Shown piece by piece: positions 1 through 9,494 of a DNA stretch of 64,000 nucleotides. The notes under the pieces are model-generated. The model ran no database searches, had not been told where the DNA came from, and saw only the letters and a program-made list of their open reading frames with translations. This DNA is from UBA1858 sp965227695 (GTDB taxonomy: Bacteria; Pseudomonadota; Gammaproteobacteria; UBA4575). Where the stretch lies: positions 310,001 to 374,000 of the forward strand of contig OZ245760.1 of the NCBI GenBank assembly GCA_965227695.1, given 5' to 3'. Each line of letters starts with the position of its first letter. Positions within the stretch are counted from its first letter, which is position 1. The position numbers and the translations under genes were made by a program.

Positions 1-977
1 TGTGCTGATGTGAACCCGGTGGTCGTTCCCATGGATACCGCCTGAAAAACGGATTTAGTCAATAATAAAAACCATTCGGGATTGGCATAATGGATATACA
101 TCACGGTCAGTGTAATCAGGCTGACCACCATCAATGTGGATATATACATCCTGAACTCGGCATCGTGCCAGTAAAGGTTCAACTGTCGCCGACGCCATGC
201 GATGAAATGCAGGCCAAAATTCGCTCCGGAAGCAAGCATAAAAACAATTGCTGCCCATTCAATCGCCGGACTATTAAAATATTGCATATTCATGTCATGG
301 GTTGAAAATCCGCCGATTGCAATTGTTGAAAAACTATGGCTTACCGCATCAAAAACACTCATGCCCGCCAGCCAGTAAGTAAACGCGCAGGCAATGGTCA
401 GGGTAAGATAGATGTACCAGAGTGCTTTGGCTGTTTCAGTGATTCTTGGTGTGAGCTTACTGTCCTTGACCGGACCAGGTGTTTCCGCTCGATACAGTTG
501 CATCCCGCCGATGCCGAGCATGGGCAGTATTGCCACCGCTAAAACAATAATCCCCATTCCACCCAGCCACTGCAGCTGCTGCCTGTAAAACAGTATGGAA
601 TAAGGCAGGGTATCGAGCTGTGAAAGGACTGTTGCTCCGGTTGTGGTTAACCCTGATATTGACTCAAAGACACTATCCACCACGGAAATTTTAACTGCAT
701 CTGAAAGCAAAAAGGGTAACGCACCGAATGTTCCCAACACCGTCCAGAAAAGTACGACAATAATAAACCCATCACGCAGGCGTAGATCACCATGATGCCG
801 ATAGTACGGGATCCACAGCAAAAAGCCTGTAATCAATGTCGCGATAAATGCTTCGCCAAAACTGTAAAGAGCATCCAGTTCGCCATAATGCAAACCTACC
901 AGCATGGGTGGAATCATCGTCACACTAAACACCATCAGTAACTGACCCAGAATCCGCTGTATCACTCGACGCTGCAT
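1..977 (-). CDS. trkH: Trk potassium uptake transmembrane subunit TrkH (3' end beyond window)
   Basis: Potassium-translocating membrane subunit of the Trk system, working with the cytoplasmic NAD-binding TrkA encoded just upstream. I translated this by hand from the ATG at 977; the frame stays open for about 325 codons to the window edge, so the C-terminus is missing. Three of the four selectivity-filter loops can be read: SGLTTTGATV, STIAIGGFSTHD and MGTTTGFTSA. Hydrophobic helices separate them. TrkH proteins usually have about 480 residues, so roughly two thirds is present. The start lies 14 bases after the trkA stop, which suggests one transcript with trkA. Family assignment is firm; only the partial state is a limit. 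Confidence 0.95.
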   Translation of the reverse strand, partial: MQRRVIQRILGQLLMVFSVTMIPPMLVGLHYGELDALYSFGEAFIATLITGFLLWIPYYRHHGDLRLRDGFIIVVLFWTVLGTFGALPFLLSDAVKISVVDSVFESISGLTTTGATVLSQLDTLPYSILFYRQQLQWLGGMGIIVLAVAILPMLGIGGMQLYRAETPGPVKDSKLTPRITETAKALWYIYLTLTIACAFTYWLAGMSVFDAVSHSFSTIAIGGFSTHDMNMQYFNSPAIEWAAIVFMLASGANFGLHFIAWRRRQLNLYWHDAEFRMYISTLMVVSLITLTVMYIHYANPEWFLLLTKSVFQAVSMGTTTGFTSA

Positions 978-991
978 ATGCTTAGTAATAG

Positions 992-2365
992 TTAAACAAA
1001 GGTGGCACTGACCTGGAACAGACGTTCGACATCTCCCACTTTACCCTTGTCAGCAAGATACATAATAATGTGATCTTCAGGGGAGATGATTAAATCAGGC
1101 TTGGCAATAAGTACTTCTGTATCACGAACAATGGCACCGATCGCGGCACCCTTGGGCAGCTTAAGCTCTGAAATTTTACGGCCCACAACCTTGGAAGTAT
1201 TAACATCACCATGGGCCACTGCCTCGATGGCTTCGGCAGATCCTTTTCGCAATGAATGCACTGCCACGACGTCGCCTCTTCTGATATGGGCAAGCAACGC
1301 GCCAATAGTCACCTGTTGTGGGGAGATGGCAATATCAATCATGCCGCTCTCAACCAACTCAACATAGCTTGGCCGGTTAATTAACGACATGGTTTTACGC
1401 GCACCCAGGCGCTTGGCCAGCATGGCCGAAAGAATATTTGCCTCATCATCGTTGGTCAGCGCACAGAACACATCTACGCTGTCGATATTTTCATCGACCA
1501 GCATATTTTCATCCGCTGCATCCCCCTGTAAAACAATTGTCTTATTTAATGTTTCACACAATTGCTGGGCACGCTCAGGATCGCGTTCAATGATCTTGAC
1601 ACGGAAATGACCTTCCAGCATTTGTGCCAGCTGTGAACCAATATTGCCGCCACCCGCGATTAATACCCGGCGATTTGGTTTATCCAGTCCCTGCAGCATC
1701 GTGGTGACATTTTTTGCCTGGGCACTGGACGCAACAAAAAATAAATCATCGCCCGCCTGTATTATTGTGTCTTCTTTTATGTTGAGTGCATCCTGGTCCC
1801 GGTACATCGCGACAATTGCTGTTTCAACTGTTTTCATGCCCTCAAATATTTTCGTCACAGGCTTGCCGATTACGTGGCTGTTTTCATGCGCTTTGATGGC
1901 AACCAGTTGCACCTTGTCATGTGCAAAATTCAATACCTGCAACGCCCCGGGATGTTCAATTAAATTTTGTACATAGCGCGAAACAAGCAGTTCAGGACTA
2001 ATCAGAACATCAATTGGTAACGCTTCCTGTACAAACAGGTCCTTGTAGTCCAGGTAATCAGAGGTGCGTACCCGCGCGATTTTTGTTGGAGTGTGGAAAA
2101 GGGTATATGCAACCTGGCAGGCAACCATATTCGTTTCGTCGCTATTGGTCAGCGCGACAATCATCGTGGCATCCCGGGCACCGGCCTGCTCGAGTATCCT
2201 GGGGTAAGAAGCATGCCCAATAATCGTTTGCAAATCGGCCCGGTCCTGTATTTCACGCAAGGCATCGGGGTTACTGTCTACCAGGGTGATATCGTTGGAC
2301 TCATTGGCAAGACTGAGTGCCAGTGATCCGCCTACCTGTCCTGCGCCTAATATGATTATTTTCAT
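992..2365 (-). CDS. trkA: Trk system potassium uptake protein TrkA
   Basis: Peripheral cytoplasmic regulator that binds NAD(H) and gates the Trk potassium channel. The protein has 457 residues, the usual length. It carries two tandem RCK units: a first Rossmann motif GAGQVGG at residues 8-14 and a second GGGNIGSQ near residue 238, each followed by an RCK_C (TrkA_C) domain. Downstream trkH follows at once and upstream lie ntrX and ntrY, an arrangement common in gammaproteobacteria where a NtrYX-type system is linked to trkAH. The 59-base gap to the ntrX-like gene has no evident terminator, so co-transcription is likely. Confidence 0.96.
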   Translation of the reverse strand: MKIIILGAGQVGGSLALSLANESNDITLVDSNPDALREIQDRADLQTIIGHASYPRILEQAGARDATMIVALTNSDETNMVACQVAYTLFHTPTKIARVRTSDYLDYKDLFVQEALPIDVLISPELLVSRYVQNLIEHPGALQVLNFAHDKVQLVAIKAHENSHVIGKPVTKIFEGMKTVETAIVAMYRDQDALNIKEDTIIQAGDDLFFVASSAQAKNVTTMLQGLDKPNRRVLIAGGGNIGSQLAQMLEGHFRVKIIERDPERAQQLCETLNKTIVLQGDAADENMLVDENIDSVDVFCALTNDDEANILSAMLAKRLGARKTMSLINRPSYVELVESGMIDIAISPQQVTIGALLAHIRRGDVVAVHSLRKGSAEAIEAVAHGDVNTSKVVGRKISELKLPKGAAIGAIVRDTEVLIAKPDLIISPEDHIIMYLADKGKVGDVERLFQVSATFV

Positions 2366-2424
2366 TGTAATTGAGGTGAAATTTAAGCTCGAATTGTACC
2401 GCTAACAGTGATCGACAAACACCG

Positions 2425-3765
2425 TCATGAAGAATCTTTTGAGCCGATACCAAGGGAACGTAACTTGCGATACAGATGGGTTCTTTCCATGCCAACCAGC
2501 TCGGCCAGTTTACTGACACTGCCATTGACTTTCTTAAGCTGATGCAATAAATATTTTTTTTCAAAGGCTTCCCTGGCTTCTCGTAATGGCATATCCAGCA
2601 TCTCCGTTACCATGCTCGTCTCATTATTCGGTTCTGTCTGTCTGGCTGACAGCGCCCGCTTGACGTCTTCAACACTAATCTCCTCGCGACCTCCGGTGAC
2701 CAGCAGGTCCTGAATCACAGCCTTAAGTTCAGCCACGTTATTAGGCCACTGATAATGTAGCAGGGCATTTTGTGCCGCAATTGAACATTTACGGTAATCA
2801 TAGTTATCTGACACACAGAAACTATCAATTAAATAATTCACAAGCGGTGGAATGTCTTCTGTATGCTTCCTGAGTGCCGGGACACTAATGCGCGTCATGG
2901 ATAATGTGGTCTGCAGACTGTTTACAATCTCTACAGTCGCCTGCTGTGTGACGCAAACAATTACTTTGACATTAAAACGCTTGAACACCTGGACTGTGAC
3001 AAGTTGCTGGAGTAAATCAATAAAACGTTTCAGGACAACATTATTAATGTGGTCGACATTATGAAAAAAAACCGTGCCATCCTGTGCAAGTTTAATGGCA
3101 TCGATAATTTCTGCCTTTAATTTTGACCAGGATTTTTCATCGACCACTCCAAGTTCAAACTGATCATTCTTGATATAGATAAAGGGTTTATCCTTACGCT
3201 CGCTTTTCGCATGAATATACCGCGCGACAGTATAACGGCCAGATCCTGTCTCTCCGGAAATCAGCAAACTGGTATTTAACTGCGCACAGCGATCACATAT
3301 TTCCAGTAGCTTTTGCATAACTTCACTGCTGCCCACAGGTGTGACAAAACTTTTACCGATATTGGTGATAATCCCGGTTTTGCCTACTTCAGGCAGGTTA
3401 CTGTCTAGCGCTTTACGAATTGTCTGAATCAATTTTGCCGTTGTTAATGGCTTTTCTACAAAGGCATAAGCGCCCAGACGAGTCGCTTCCACGGCCGTTT
3501 CCACGGTGCCATGACCGGACATCATCACCACTGGACATTGCAGCAACTGCCTGTCTTTCCAGTCCTTTAACAGGGTGATGCCATCTTCATCCGGCATCCA
3601 GATATCCAGTAGCACAAGATCATAATCAGACCGGGTGATTTGTTCCCGCGCACTGGCGGCAGTGTCGGCCGCACTGACCTGATATCCTTCATCCGTTAAA
3701 ATATCGCTGACAAGGCCACAGATATCAGGCTCATCATCAACCACAAGTATTTTTTCCGTATTCAC
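2425..3765 (-). CDS. NtrX-like response regulator with degenerate AAA+ domain
   Basis: Response regulator partner of the adjacent NtrY-like kinase. Residues 1-120 form a receiver with the phospho-acceptor Asp54 (LVLLDIWMPDEDG). The C-terminus is a Fis-type helix-turn-helix (LAELVGMERTHLYRKL). The central region aligns by layout with a sigma-54 activator AAA+ domain but lacks its working parts. Walker A reads GETGSGR with Arg177 instead of Lys. The segment that should hold ESELFGH and GAFTGA is absent. Walker B reads GTVFFHNVDH without the Asp-Glu pair. The arginine-finger stretch is also replaced. Inference: it binds DNA after phosphorylation but probably cannot remodel sigma-54 polymerase. 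The gene overlaps ntrY by 4 bases. Confidence 0.85.
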   Translation of the reverse strand: MNTEKILVVDDEPDICGLVSDILTDEGYQVSAADTAASAREQITRSDYDLVLLDIWMPDEDGITLLKDWKDRQLLQCPVVMMSGHGTVETAVEATRLGAYAFVEKPLTTAKLIQTIRKALDSNLPEVGKTGIITNIGKSFVTPVGSSEVMQKLLEICDRCAQLNTSLLISGETGSGRYTVARYIHAKSERKDKPFIYIKNDQFELGVVDEKSWSKLKAEIIDAIKLAQDGTVFFHNVDHINNVVLKRFIDLLQQLVTVQVFKRFNVKVIVCVTQQATVEIVNSLQTTLSMTRISVPALRKHTEDIPPLVNYLIDSFCVSDNYDYRKCSIAAQNALLHYQWPNNVAELKAVIQDLLVTGGREEISVEDVKRALSARQTEPNNETSMVTEMLDMPLREAREAFEKKYLLHQLKKVNGSVSKLAELVGMERTHLYRKLRSLGIGSKDSS

Positions 3766-5981
3766 TTGGTACCTGCTTTTAAAGACCTGTCTGGTCTGGC
3801 TGCATATTCGTATAGGGGTAAGCGAATATTAATTACCGCACCTCCCTGTTTCTGATTTGCTGCATGGATCACTCCATTATGCTCTTCTATGATTTTTTTG
3901 ACGATAGCCAGTCCCAAACCATTACCCTTGGATTTGGTCGTCATATAAGGTTCAAAGGCCCTTCCAAGCAGATCATTGGGAAAGCCCGGACCGTTGTCGG
4001 CGATTTCAATACCGGCATATTTTGTGTTCGACAGCTCAAATGGAAATGTACTGATCCGGATCACACATTTTTCATCTTCCGGCATCGACTCAATGGCATT
4101 CTTTATTAGATTGTGAATGACTTGACGTAAACGCACTGAATCGCCACGGATTTCCAGAACATTGACATCAACATCCAGTTCAATACGGACATTTTGCTGG
4201 TCGCCTTTATATAATTCCGCGGTATCTGTCACTAATGCATTCAGATCAAGTGGCTTTGGTTTCATTGTTGGCATTCGCGCATATTCAGAAAAGTCGTTGA
4301 CCATCAATTTCATAGACTCTACCTGTTGCACGATTGTATGTGTTGCGCGATCCACAATTTCAGACTGTTCGGCCGCCAGATTTGGCAGAAGCTTTCTTCT
4401 TAATCGTTCAGCGGATAATTGTATGGGTGTCAGCGGATTTTTGATTTCATGGGCCAGCCTCCTCGCGACCTCACTCCAGGCGGAATCACGCTGCACCTGA
4501 ACCAACGTGGTTATATCGTCAAATACCAATACACAGCCCCGTTGTGATTCTTCATCACTCGGCAACTCTACCGATTTACATAAAATAGTTTTCCTGCCCT
4601 GCGGTGTAAACACTTCCAGCTCTACCTGCCATTCTTCCGGGCTGTTGCGAATTTTGTTGGCAATTACTGCACAAAAATCCTTTAAAAAACCATGGGTCAT
4701 GCCAATCTGTAAGAACTGCTTGCCAATGAACTGGTTCATATTGACATGAAAAATGTCACTTGCCGCCGCATTAATGGTTTTCAGGGCCATTGAGTGATCA
4801 AGACTCAGTACGCCGGAGGATAAATGCTCCAGAATGGTCTGAAGGTAGGTACGCTGATTTTCGATGATGCGCTGATTGATAATCGTGGTGTCTCTGGCCA
4901 CTGTCAGACGTTCTGTCATTCTATTGAAAGAGGCCACCAGCATGCCCAGATCATCATTCTGCCTGACCGGCAGTTTTTTGTGGTACTGACCCGCTGCAAC
5001 CGCTTTCGTCCCTTCAGCTAATTCCTGAATCGGGGCAACGAGTACGCGCGACCAGTAAAATGCCGCAAAGACGGCGAATAGCGCACCCAGTGCCAGTACC
5101 AGTGTGAGAATTATTATGAAGTTCTGCTTCAGTGGTGTACGCAGATAAATCAGCTCATTATATTGTCCGAAAGCCCCCTGCACATTATCCGCAAGATCGC
5201 TAATTCTCCCTGAGATGGGATACAGAAACTGAAGAATGCGTTTTTCTCCCACTGGCGATTCAGAGGGGACAGGATAGACGATTCTGACATTCAATCCGGA
5301 TTCCATGGAAGGATCCAATGCCGCGTAACTTTCTCCCTGAAGTACCAATTGCAAAACACTTTCACCCGGCAGCCTTGGCACGACAGCACTCGGGTCGGCA
5401 TTACCAGACGCGATGATACGGTTACTCGAATCAAATAAGGCAATTTCTGATGCGCCTGTATCACCCAGCAAGTCATTAATCAGTAAGGTCGCATTGAAAG
5501 GATCTGCATCAATGAACTGATTCACCAGCGGATCGGCCTGCTGTCTGAGTGTTCTGATGTGTAAATCCAGGGAGGAACGACTGAGATCAACGGCATCCTG
5601 AAGTGCACTTTCAACCTTCACGTCAAACCAGCTATCCACACCACGCTCCAGTAACCAGATCGAAAATGTATAAACAATGAATACGGGCATACTGGCTGTT
5701 AGCACAAACAAAAGCACCAGCCGCAGGGTTAAACGCGCACCGGGCGCCTGACGTTTCAGGCGCCTGATCAGACGGCCAATGTTAAACACAATCAGCCCGA
5801 TAAAAATCGCCAGCAACACAGTATTTATTGGCAATAACCAATTATGCAGTCGCCCAAAGTAAGCGACATTCTGGGTCGCATCTGCCATAAGCAATATGGC
5901 AGCCACCAGCGCAGCAAACATAAGCGCCAGCAACCAACGCTCGCGCATGAGTATTTTTCTTACATTGGCCATTCTGTCCAC
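3762..5981 (-). CDS. NtrY-like membrane sensor histidine kinase
   Basis: Membrane-bound histidine kinase of the NtrY family, 739 residues. Domains in order: hydrophobic helices at about 16-34, 48-68 and 86-110, an extracytoplasmic region at about 115-285, a helix at about 287-310, HAMP to about 365, a PAS-like domain at about 375-490, HisKA with the phosphorylated His511 in RRLAHEIKNPLTP, and a HATPase domain with DNGPGFP and GNGLGLAIVKKI. The first ATG (5981) overlaps the upstream DUF4390 gene; ATGs at 5972 or 5948 are also possible starts. It presumably phosphorylates the NtrX-like protein; the signal is unknown. In other bacteria NtrYX affects nitrogen, redox or envelope responses. Confidence 0.93.
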   Translation of the reverse strand: MDRMANVRKILMRERWLLALMFAALVAAILLMADATQNVAYFGRLHNWLLPINTVLLAIFIGLIVFNIGRLIRRLKRQAPGARLTLRLVLLFVLTASMPVFIVYTFSIWLLERGVDSWFDVKVESALQDAVDLSRSSLDLHIRTLRQQADPLVNQFIDADPFNATLLINDLLGDTGASEIALFDSSNRIIASGNADPSAVVPRLPGESVLQLVLQGESYAALDPSMESGLNVRIVYPVPSESPVGEKRILQFLYPISGRISDLADNVQGAFGQYNELIYLRTPLKQNFIIILTLVLALGALFAVFAAFYWSRVLVAPIQELAEGTKAVAAGQYHKKLPVRQNDDLGMLVASFNRMTERLTVARDTTIINQRIIENQRTYLQTILEHLSSGVLSLDHSMALKTINAAASDIFHVNMNQFIGKQFLQIGMTHGFLKDFCAVIANKIRNSPEEWQVELEVFTPQGRKTILCKSVELPSDEESQRGCVLVFDDITTLVQVQRDSAWSEVARRLAHEIKNPLTPIQLSAERLRRKLLPNLAAEQSEIVDRATHTIVQQVESMKLMVNDFSEYARMPTMKPKPLDLNALVTDTAELYKGDQQNVRIELDVDVNVLEIRGDSVRLRQVIHNLIKNAIESMPEDEKCVIRISTFPFELSNTKYAGIEIADNGPGFPNDLLGRAFEPYMTTKSKGNGLGLAIVKKIIEEHNGVIHAANQKQGGAVINIRLPLYEYAARPDRSLKAGTK

Positions 5982-6514
5982 CCGGATGAGGGTCGCCAGC
6001 CACGATAGAGATAGCTTTTGATTCGTAGCGGTATCGGTAATTGTTCAGACACCAGTCTCGCCCTGGCTCTTATATAGTAGTTTTTATCACTGTCCAGTGA
6101 ATCCGTCGTGGCAAGAACGGCATTGTGCAAATGACGCTGATAATAAAATGCAGAGTACAGGTCAGGGAAGCTCAGTTCCACCTCGCTACCGGCTTCAATC
6201 ATGACATATTGTTTAGATAATGCATGGTATTTAACTTCAAACTCCCGCTTAATAGAAGAAGAAACCATGTCCAGCCAGTAAGGGCTATCCTGCATCAGCT
6301 CTATCTCAAGCATGAAGTCGATGGCTATGCCATTATTCAATGCTTCCTTAACACTATCATCAAGCTGATAACTGACCTCGCAGTCAATGCGGATGACTTC
6401 TTCCACTATCTTTGAGCTCAGTTCTTTAATCTGAATATAATCAGCGGATGAGGCGTACGTCAGGCCCAGCAAGCTGATTAGTATCATGACGTTAATGGGG
6501 AAAAGCCATCGCAT
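5960..6514 (-). CDS. DUF4390 domain protein, exported
   Basis: Protein of 184 residues with an N-terminal hydrophobic segment (about residues 4-20) that looks like a signal peptide or anchor, so it probably acts in the envelope. The body is a beta-rich domain that I recognise as DUF4390, ending in the WRPSSGWTEWPM tail common in the family. Its role is unknown. The 3' end overlaps the ntrY start by up to 22 bases, which implies translational coupling, and this position directly before ntrY is conserved in many gammaproteobacteria. A link to the signal sensed by NtrY is plausible but only inferred. Confidence 0.85.
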   Translation of the reverse strand: MRWLFPINVMILISLLGLTYASSADYIQIKELSSKIVEEVIRIDCEVSYQLDDSVKEALNNGIAIDFMLEIELMQDSPYWLDMVSSSIKREFEVKYHALSKQYVMIEAGSEVELSFPDLYSAFYYQRHLHNAVLATTDSLDSDKNYYIRARARLVSEQLPIPLRIKSYLYRGWRPSSGWTEWPM

Positions 6515-6598
6515 CAGTGTTATGTTTGCCTCAAAGAAAAGTCATATTGCCAAAATTTGCTGCCAGTGTCTTGATTTTAGCGACCTCTAATTCTTGAC

Positions 6599-7546
6599 TC
6601 AGGAGCCAAGTCGCTGATTTTCAAGGATATTGGAATGTGAGAAGTCGGCGGCAGAAACATTCTTACCGCCTTCCGGCACCAGCTGTTTAATACAAATTGC
6701 CGTCCCTTCCGCTGCCGCCACCATAATACCGGTTTTCGATATCCCGCAGATTTCTCCCGGCTGTGCATGATCGATCACGGTACCGGCCGATTCTGCAAGT
6801 GTAATTTTAAGCCTTCGACCATTCAGACTCGTGAACGCGCCAGGCCAGGGATAATAGGCGCGGATTTTACGCAGAATTATCTTGGCCGGCCGGTCCCAGT
6901 CGATTAAACCATCCGTTTTTTTGAGCTTGGAACAATAGGTAACATTTTGCTGATCCTGCGGTCTGGGTGTGTGCTGTCCCCCGGTTACCTGGCTGATTGC
7001 CTCTAAAATAACCTTTCCTCCCAAGTCTGCAAGTTTGTTATGCAGGCTTTGCGCAGTGTCATCCGGTGCAATCGGACAATCCGCCTGAAGCCAAATATCT
7101 CCGGCATCCATCGCCCGTGTCATTTGCATAATACTGATGCCACTTCTGGCGTCTCCGGCCAGGATGGCATGCTGGATCGGCGAGGCACCACGCCAACGTG
7201 GCAAGAGCGACGCATGAATATTGATACAGCCATAACGCGGTATATTCAATACCTCCGCCTTGAATAACTGGCCAAAGGCGGCGACGATCATCAAGTCAGG
7301 GGCCAGTTCATTCAGGCGCATAATGGTGTCCTCACTATTAACATTTTCTGGCTGCAGTATCTCGACGTTTCCAGATTTTACAGCCTTTTTCACCGCGCTT
7401 TCGGTGACTTTACGGCCTCTGCCAGATTGCCGGTCGGGCTGCGTCAGAACCGCGACCAACTGATGCTGGCTATTAACAATGGAGAGCAGGGCGGGCACGG
7501 CGAATTCAGGCGTGCCGGCATAGATAATGCGCAAAGCGGTGGTCAT
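6599..7546 (-). CDS. fmt: Methionyl-tRNA formyltransferase
   Basis: Transfers a formyl group from 10-formyl-tetrahydrofolate to Met-tRNAfMet for translation initiation. It has 315 residues, the normal size. The formyltransferase core has the catalytic set Asn109, His111 and Asp147, and the signature SLLPRWRGASPI starts at residue 113. The C-terminal domain holds the tRNA-binding part. It lies 40 bases after def, the deformylase that later removes the formyl group, the classic def-fmt pair. The next gene in the usual order, rsmB, is not present; only 84 bases separate fmt from the DUF4390 gene. Confidence 0.97.
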   Translation of the reverse strand: MTTALRIIYAGTPEFAVPALLSIVNSQHQLVAVLTQPDRQSGRGRKVTESAVKKAVKSGNVEILQPENVNSEDTIMRLNELAPDLMIVAAFGQLFKAEVLNIPRYGCINIHASLLPRWRGASPIQHAILAGDARSGISIMQMTRAMDAGDIWLQADCPIAPDDTAQSLHNKLADLGGKVILEAISQVTGGQHTPRPQDQQNVTYCSKLKKTDGLIDWDRPAKIILRKIRAYYPWPGAFTSLNGRRLKITLAESAGTVIDHAQPGEICGISKTGIMVAAAEGTAICIKQLVPEGGKNVSAADFSHSNILENQRLGS

Positions 7547-7586
7547 ATATTATCGGTTTTAGGTGAGATCAGACCGCCCGGGATAA

Positions 7587-8123
7587 TCAGATAATCGTGG
7601 AACTTCGGCTGTTTTTTTGATCAACGGTTGATTTGGTCATTTTTTCCAGTTTTTTCCTGATTCGCTGGCGTTTAAGTGGAGATAAATAGTCAACAAACAG
7701 CTTGCCCTGCAAGTGATCCATTTCATGCTGAATACAGACGGCCAAAAGCCCGTCAGCCTTGAGCTCAAATGACTCACCCTGCTCATTCAGCGCCTGCACG
7801 GTCACACTTTCGGCCCGTGTTACATTTTCGTAATATCCGGGAACAGACAGGCAGCCTTCCTGCATTTCCTCGGTACCTGCTGTTGCAGTAATCCTGGGAT
7901 TGATGAGGCATATCGGCTGATCTTTTGTTTCGGACACATCTATCACAATCACCTCAAGTTGCTGATTCACCTGGGTGGCCGCCAAACCAATACCAGGCGC
8001 GTCATACATGGTTTCGAACATATCCGCCACCATTTGTCGCACTTGATTGTCCACCTGAGCGACTGGCCGGGCTTTAAGCCTTAAACGGGGGTCTGGAAAG
8101 TGTAATATTTCAAGTAGTGCCAT
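7587..8123 (-). CDS. def: Peptide deformylase
   Basis: Removes the N-formyl group from nascent proteins. All three family motifs are visible in the 178-residue protein: GIGLAATQV (residues 44-52), EGCLSVPG with metal ligand Cys91, and QHEMDHLQG with metal ligands His133 and His137 and catalytic Glu134. The C-terminal basic helix (SPLKRQRIRKKLEKM) is the part known in other species to contact the ribosome. The gene is transcribed away from the LysM gene, so the 105 bases between them should hold promoters for both. Confidence 0.97.
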   Translation of the reverse strand: MALLEILHFPDPRLRLKARPVAQVDNQVRQMVADMFETMYDAPGIGLAATQVNQQLEVIVIDVSETKDQPICLINPRITATAGTEEMQEGCLSVPGYYENVTRAESVTVQALNEQGESFELKADGLLAVCIQHEMDHLQGKLFVDYLSPLKRQRIRKKLEKMTKSTVDQKNSRSSTII

Positions 8124-8228
8124 TGAGTTACTTTAAGTTGATTGATCATGTTTCACTTTGTTAAATAATAATCTTGAGACTACAATTCAATACTCATTTC
8201 TAATTATTTTAAACCATCGTACAGTCCA

Positions 8229-9443
8229 ATGCGCAAAAATCACAATAGAACATCTCGCATAAAGCCTTTGCTTGTGGGTACCGCACTCATAATTTCAGGC
8301 TGCACTATAACCCCTGAACAGGCGACAGTTGAAGAGACTGCTTCACAGGAACCGCCAGATTCAGTACAACAAACGCAGGAATCGACGAATAATGTCTATG
8401 TGGTTGACAGTGCGGATGACGTACAAATAGATAACCTGCCCACCACTCCCGCCAAAAATAATGTGAGCGTTAAAACTTCAGCACCTGAAGAATATATTGT
8501 TCAGCAAGGCGATACTTTGTGGGATATCTCAAGCCAGTTTCTAAACCAGCCCTGGTATTGGCCGGAAATCTGGTATTTGAATCCTCAGGTGCAAAACCCG
8601 CACCTGATCTATCCGGGCGATGTCATTAACCTTTTTTATGTGGGTGGCCGTCCATATCTGACGGTGAATGGAGAAAATCGTATCTCGGGCATTGAACGAC
8701 TGTCGCCGATGATGCGCGGCGAACCAATTGATGCCACCGAGAAAATCATACCCATCCAGGTAATAGAGCAATTTCTCACCCGGCCATTGATTGTAGATAC
8801 CAAGACACTGGAAGAATCACCTCATATTGTTGCATCACGGGATAATCGAATCGTCTATGGCTCTAATGACAGCGTCTACCTGAGAGATGCGTCAGCTTTA
8901 TCACAGGACAGTCTTTACAATATCTACCGGCCAGGGGCCACCTTTGAAGATCCTGACACGGGTGAAGTGTTGGGCTATGAAGCCATACATGTGGGAGATG
9001 GTAAAGTAACCAGACATGGTGAGCCGGCCACCCTGTATATCACTGAAGCTATCAGGGAAATCCTGCGTGGTGACCGGATATTGAAAGTTGAGCAACTCGA
9101 GGTGGATAGCGACTTTCGACCGCGTGCTCCTGAAGCTGACATCCACGGGAAAATAATTCATTTGCATAATGCCATCACACAATCCGGCACATACCAGATT
9201 GTTGTGACTAATGTGGGCAAAAATCAGGGCCTTGAAAAAGGACATGTTCTCGCCATTAACAAAGACGGTCGATCGGTGACTGATGCCCATGCGGACAAGG
9301 GTCAATCTGATATCGTCACTCTGCCTAGCGAGCATTCCGCAGATGCGATCGTCTATCGTGTTTTCGATAAAGTCAGCTATATGTTTATTCTTGATGCAAA
9401 CCGTCCGGTCAGAATTGGAGACATGGTGGCCACGCCTGAATAG
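8229..9443 (+). CDS. LysM-domain lipoprotein
   Basis: A 404-residue putative outer-envelope lipoprotein. The signal peptide ends in the lipobox IISGC with the lipidated Cys25, followed by a low-complexity acidic/Thr-rich linker to about residue 85. One LysM peptidoglycan-binding domain spans about residues 89-137 (VQQGDTLWDISSQ ... NPHLIYPGDVINL). The remaining 260 residues form a region seen in the LysM proteins encoded next to def and dprA in gammaproteobacteria; no catalytic motif is evident. It is transcribed divergently from def and is followed by dprA. A cell-wall attachment role is likely, but the precise function is unknown. Confidence 0.9.
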   Translation: MRKNHNRTSRIKPLLVGTALIISGCTITPEQATVEETASQEPPDSVQQTQESTNNVYVVDSADDVQIDNLPTTPAKNNVSVKTSAPEEYIVQQGDTLWDISSQFLNQPWYWPEIWYLNPQVQNPHLIYPGDVINLFYVGGRPYLTVNGENRISGIERLSPMMRGEPIDATEKIIPIQVIEQFLTRPLIVDTKTLEESPHIVASRDNRIVYGSNDSVYLRDASALSQDSLYNIYRPGATFEDPDTGEVLGYEAIHVGDGKVTRHGEPATLYITEAIREILRGDRILKVEQLEVDSDFRPRAPEADIHGKIIHLHNAITQSGTYQIVVTNVGKNQGLEKGHVLAINKDGRSVTDAHADKGQSDIVTLPSEHSADAIVYRVFDKVSYMFILDANRPVRIGDMVATPE

Positions 9444-9494
9444 AAGATCCATGCTGACTTGTGCGCTAACCTCTTTCAAGTAACTGCCGGACTC

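Noticed and set aside
1..542. Short plus- and minus-strand reading frames over the left edge
   Set aside because: They are shadows of trkH, whose long open frame runs off the window end.
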